Source: CAYJAD01 sp964371195
GTDB lineage: Bacteria > Desulfobacterota > Desulfovibrionia > Desulfovibrionales > Desulfovibrionaceae
Length of the DNA: 9,490 nucleotides
Assembly: GCA_964371195.1 (NCBI GenBank)
Contig: CAYJLD010000077.1
Span: 1-9,490, forward strand
Direction of reading: 5' to 3'
Shown: positions 6,918 to 9,490 of the stretch, piece after piece
Layout of the letters: each line of letters starts with the position of its first letter
Numbering within the stretch: position 1 is the stretch's first letter
Notes under the pieces: generated by a model
The model's input: only the letters and a program-made list of their open reading frames with translations
Database searches by the model: none
Told to the model about the DNA's origin: nothing
Program-made: the position numbers and the translations under genes

Positions 6918-8180
6918 TTATATATTTTGACTTTCAATGTAAATACCAGCTTGTAAATTTTTAGCATCACAAAAAAATCTGGCTTCAGTACCAGAATGTA
7001 CAGTATCCACAAGCATTTTTTTATGATTTTCTAGCTTGTAATCCTCAGCTTTAATGATCAGCCGCTCAGCCCGTGGCAACATAAGGCGTACATCTTGATT
7101 ACTACTCCATTTACTACGCACGCTTATACGCCAAAGCCCTGGTTTTTCTTCTTCTTCAAGACGAGCTAAAACAGAAGACTTGGATCCGCTCATGGGTTTT
7201 GGGGCAAAAACTTGATGGTTGGGCAAAAAAAACCCAGAGCCTAGGGCACGTACAGCACATAGGGCAAGTTCATCTATCATTTCTGCATAAGCTACACGCC
7301 AAGTTTTTTTGTCAACATTTTGAGCGCAAAGGTCGATGGCTCTACGATATACATTAATGGCATGCGCCACATACCCCCCGCTGCGCATGCGCCCTTCTAT
7401 TTTTAGAGCAGTAATTTTTTGGCGCACAAACCAAGGAACAAAATACAATAAGCACAAGTCTTCGGGTGACCACACGGCAGAAAAACCCTCATCACCTTGA
7501 GTTACTTGCCATAATTCATGCCCAGGGCGCATAGACTCTTCAAGCACAATACTTTGATTTGGCATGGGTCTATATTGAAATCGGCAAGGCTGAGTGCATT
7601 GTCCCTCATTGGCTGGGCGTTCATTAAGCCATGCTGACAATAGACATTGACCCGATATAGCAAGACATTGTGCTCCATGCACAAAACATTCAAGCTCCAT
7701 TGTGGGGCAAGCTTTTTTTATGGATCTTATTTCTGTATGTCTTAATTCACGAGCTAGGTTGACGCGCGTGGCTCCTTGATCTTGCCAAAATTGCACACTA
7801 CCTTCATTGCAAGTATTGGCTTGAGTGGATATGTGCACAGGAATGTGAGGAAAATGCTTCCTTGCTAAATTCAAAACTCCAGCATCGGCAATAATATATG
7901 CATCAACCTCTGCCTTTGCTCCTTCTTCCAAATTTTCTATGGCCTTGGACCAATTACCTTGACGTGGAAAGGCATTACAACAAAAATACAATTGCACCTT
8001 GGCCGCACGCGTAATTGCTCTTGCTTTAGCTAGGGTGTTATCAGTAAAAACACGTGACGCTCTTAAGGATGCAGTACCACCAAGATAAACAGCGTCAGCG
8101 CCATACAGTATGGCTGCTTCTAGCTGTTCCATGCCACCTGCAGGAGCCAGTAGTTCGGGCATATTTTGTGTATGAATCAT
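6918..8180 (-). CDS. U32-family protein, likely iron-sulfur RNA hydroxylase (TrhP/RlhA-like)
   Basis: The family is labelled peptidase U32, but characterised bacterial members TrhP and RlhA hydroxylate tRNA or 23S rRNA, and UbiU/UbiV hydroxylate ubiquinone precursors. The 420-residue product starts with the family opening PELLAPAGG (8-16), followed by GADAVYLGG (27-35), a TIM-barrel-like N-terminal part. The signature LECFVHGAQC (162-171) follows. Cys171, Cys179, Cys195 and Cys199 match the four-cysteine iron-sulfur pattern, with SGQCLLS and GQCTQPCR. ALKIEGRMRS (258-267) is also typical of the TrhP/RlhA side. The ATG lies 7 bp after the stop of the PHP gene, so the two form an operon. Its ribosome site is weak (TGAG), and a second ATG at codon 7 is possible. 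The exact substrate cannot be told from the sequence. Confidence 0.88.
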   Translation of the reverse strand: MIHTQNMPELLAPAGGMEQLEAAILYGADAVYLGGTASLRASRVFTDNTLAKARAITRAAKVQLYFCCNAFPRQGNWSKAIENLEEGAKAEVDAYIIADAGVLNLARKHFPHIPVHISTQANTCNEGSVQFWQDQGATRVNLARELRHTEIRSIKKACPTMELECFVHGAQCLAISGQCLLSAWLNERPANEGQCTQPCRFQYRPMPNQSIVLEESMRPGHELWQVTQGDEGFSAVWSPEDLCLLYFVPWFVRQKITALKIEGRMRSGGYVAHAINVYRRAIDLCAQNVDKKTWRVAYAEMIDELALCAVRALGSGFFLPNHQVFAPKPMSGSKSSVLARLEEEEKPGLWRISVRSKWSSNQDVRLMLPRAERLIIKAEDYKLENHKKMLVDTVHSGTEARFFCDAKNLQAGIYIESQNI

Positions 8181-8187
8181 GATTATC

Positions 8188-9051
8188 TCAAAATATAGGT
8201 AAATTTTTTTGTGTACGTCTTTGCTTAAGTTTATCTAGTATATGAGTGGTTATGCGTAGATTTCCCTTACCTACCCCAAGATGTATGTCGGGCTTTGTTC
8301 GACCATGATAATCACTGCCGCCTGTAAGGTCTAAGTCATGTTTTTGGGCTAAGCGCACACAAGTAGCTTCTTGATCATTACTATGTGAGCTATGATAAGC
8401 TTCTATAGCCGACAAACCAAGTGTTTTTAAATGTGCAAGTAAGTTGTCAAGCCATTGCTCAGAGCATTTAATCAAGCCTGGATGTGCTAAACAAATAGTT
8501 GCCTCAGAAGCAATTAATAAGTTCATAGCTTCATCAATGCTTAACACTTTTTTAGGTTCATAAGCCTTGCCATTAGAACCAAGGTAACTACCAAAAGCTT
8601 CACGCACAGAAGATACATAACCTTTTTTCATAAGGGCTGAGGCAATGTGTGGGCGCCCCACTGTATCTCCACCAGCAAGCTCAACCACATAGTCATAGCT
8701 TATGTCTAAGCCCATTTTTTTAAGCCTATCAACTATAATCTCATTACGATCTGAGCGATATTTACGTAACATTTCGAGTGCTTGTTCTAATTCAACAGGG
8801 TCATTTTTAATCCAAAGACCCAATATGTGTAGCTCTCCACATTCGCTATGTACCGACAACTCACAACCTCTGATTACTTCCACTTGACTTATTTTACCCT
8901 GCGCAGCGCCTTCAGCTAGGCCGCCTAGAGTGTCATGATCCGTTATGGCAACAGCCACAAGCCCGTGCTCGGCGGCTTTTTTTACTAATTCCTTTGGAGT
9001 ATCGCTACCATCTGAAGCAAGAGTATGAGTGTGTAGATCAATATATTGCAT
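8188..9051 (-). CDS. PHP-domain phosphoesterase (YciV/RNase AM-like)
   Basis: PHP proteins are metal-dependent phosphoesterases. Stand-alone members of this size are known as 3',5'-nucleotide bisphosphate phosphatases or as 5'-to-3' exonucleases that trim short RNAs (YciV, also called RNase AM). The 287-residue product carries the expected metal-ligand motifs: DLHTHT with His7 and His9, Asp14, TDHD (37-40), Glu64 in GCELS, His75 in ELHILG, RPHIA (133-137), AHPG (189-192) and GGSDYHG (244-250). A likely insertion domain lies around residues 85-165, between the motif groups, as in YciV. The ATG at 9051 has AAGGA 5 bases upstream. An in-frame TTG at 9099 would add 16 residues but would place the promoter inside the gene. 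It heads the operon with the U32 gene. The precise substrate is inferred from the family only. Confidence 0.88.
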   Translation of the reverse strand: MQYIDLHTHTLASDGSDTPKELVKKAAEHGLVAVAITDHDTLGGLAEGAAQGKISQVEVIRGCELSVHSECGELHILGLWIKNDPVELEQALEMLRKYRSDRNEIIVDRLKKMGLDISYDYVVELAGGDTVGRPHIASALMKKGYVSSVREAFGSYLGSNGKAYEPKKVLSIDEAMNLLIASEATICLAHPGLIKCSEQWLDNLLAHLKTLGLSAIEAYHSSHSNDQEATCVRLAQKHDLDLTGGSDYHGRTKPDIHLGVGKGNLRITTHILDKLKQRRTQKNLPIF

Positions 9052-9056
9052 AAATT

Positions 9057-9061
9057 TCCTT
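9057..9061 (-). promoter_or_regulatory. Ribosome binding site deciding the PHP gene start
   Basis: AAGGA on the minus strand lies 5 bases before the ATG at 9051, a normal spacing. The longer reading from a TTG at 9099 has no such site and overlaps the promoter hexamers, so the ATG is preferred. Confidence 0.7.
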
Positions 9062-9086
9062 GTTTTTTGTCGTATAACAAAGATAT

Positions 9087-9115
9087 ATAATATTGACAAA
9101 GGATAGTTTTAACAA
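9087..9115 (-). promoter_or_regulatory. Sigma70-like promoter of the PHP-U32 operon
   Basis: On the minus strand, TTGTTA (9110-9115) and TATTAT (9087-9092) are separated by exactly 17 bp, matching consensus at four and five of six positions. Transcription would start near 9080, giving a leader of about 30 nt that includes the AAGGA site. An overlapping alternative pair (TTGTCA at 9094-9099 with TATACG at 9071-9076, also 17 bp) is weaker. Confidence 0.6.
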
Positions 9116-9490
9116 AAAAATTTATTTTTTAACATCAATTAATAAAAAACCTGCGCAAGTATTTTTTATTGCTGTTTTTGCATTTTTACCTAAATGACTA
9201 GCCAGTACTGAAAAACGCGTTTCACGCATTTTCTAAAAAGGCACGCTCGCTCCAAATATCGCTTTGCGAACGCCAGAAGTTAATTCTGGTTTATTTGTTC
9301 GCGGCTCAGCACTTTCGCGTTGCTTAATTACCGGCTAATTGCTCAAAAACCTTCCCCAACCTCACACATTGCCTCGGCAAAGAATTCTGCTAGTAGTAAT
9401 ATTTTCCTAAATCGTAATCACGTGAACGATTGTATGGGGCCAATACATAGCATTTGCATTTGTTAAAAAAATACTATATAGTAATGATTA
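9116..9490. other. Gene-free flank upstream of the PHP gene
   Basis: No convincing gene is visible on either strand. The region holds repeat copy 2 (about 9190-9387), an AT-only inverted repeat (9141-9149 with 9162-9170) next to the promoter, and an imperfect palindrome with a bulge around TCACGTGA (9411-9430). The far right end is AT-rich and includes the palindrome ACTATATAGT. No function can be assigned to these small palindromes. Confidence 0.55.
9190..9387 (-). repeat. Dispersed intergenic repeat, copy 2 (inverted)
   Basis: The reverse complement of this stretch aligns with 115-310. The best-kept part, 9208-9286, differs from copy 1 by three bases and one missing A. The hairpin at 9210-9233 corresponds to the 265-289 hairpin of copy 1, with the lost A creating a one-base bulge. 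Copy 2 also has CCAGAA and TTCTGG in inverted orientation (9273-9278 and 9284-9289), which is degraded in copy 1. GGCGTTCGC and GCGAGCGTGCC can pair with a bulge. It lies upstream of the PHP promoter and does not overlap it. No target-site duplication or transposase was seen. Confidence 0.75.

Noticed and set aside
9052..9099. N-terminal extension of the PHP protein from a TTG codon
   Set aside because: A strong ribosome site precedes the ATG at 9051, and the extension overlaps the best promoter hexamers. The family motif DLHTHT normally lies very close to the N-terminus.
9141..9170. AT-only inverted repeat as a terminator
   Set aside because: The 9-bp stem has no G-C pairs and would be unstable, and no gene on either strand ends there.
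115..9387. The inverted repeats as the ends of a composite transposon
   Set aside because: The enclosed genes are conserved housekeeping genes. There is no transposase or integrase, and no target-site duplication could be seen.
1..9490. CRISPR array, tRNA or rRNA genes, phage or defence genes
   Set aside because: No regularly spaced direct repeats, cloverleaf-like sequences, rRNA segments or relevant protein motifs were found on either strand.

Overview
All six protein-coding genes in this window lie on the minus strand, so transcription runs from right to left. The chromosomal block has ordinary housekeeping content. The gene set and order (lysS, one LolC/E-type permease, lolD, bamA), with an unusually long BamA carrying an extra domain before its POTRA repeats, suggest a Gram-negative (diderm) member of the Desulfovibrionales or a close relative. 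The AT-rich intergenic DNA and A/T-ending codons suggest a low-G+C member. The genus cannot be fixed from the sequence alone.

Layout in transcription order. Bases 9052-9490 are gene-free; they hold a dispersed repeat copy (about 9190-9387) and a good sigma70-like promoter (9087-9115). A PHP-domain phosphoesterase (8188-9051) and, 7 bp later, a U32-family protein of the RNA-hydroxylase type (6918-8180) form the first unit. A gap of about 190 bp holds small palindromes and a perfect TATAAT just ahead of lysS. The second unit is lysS (5137-6723), a LolC/E permease (3795-5060), lolD (3107-3802) and bamA (397-3126). The last three genes overlap or are tightly coupled. A perfect 12-bp stem terminator (342-377) closes the unit after bamA. 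Bases 1-396 are gene-free and hold a second repeat copy (about 115-310), a perfect 11-bp hairpin and a second terminator-like stem-loop.

How the genes work together. lolE and lolD supply the ABC machine that releases lipoproteins from the inner membrane. Those lipoproteins include, in bacteria generally, the accessory subunits of the BAM complex, whose central subunit is BamA. The unit therefore couples lipoprotein export with outer-membrane protein assembly, alongside a lysyl-tRNA synthetase. The PHP and U32 genes point to nucleotide or short-RNA turnover and RNA modification.

The least expected structure is a pair of repeats about 197 bp long in inverted orientation, bracketing the whole gene block about 9 kb apart. 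Their 80-bp core is about 95% identical. Copy 1 lies just beyond the point where the bamA operon stops, and it may sit inside a small minus-strand transcript. No phage, IS element, CRISPR array, defence system, tRNA or rRNA was seen.
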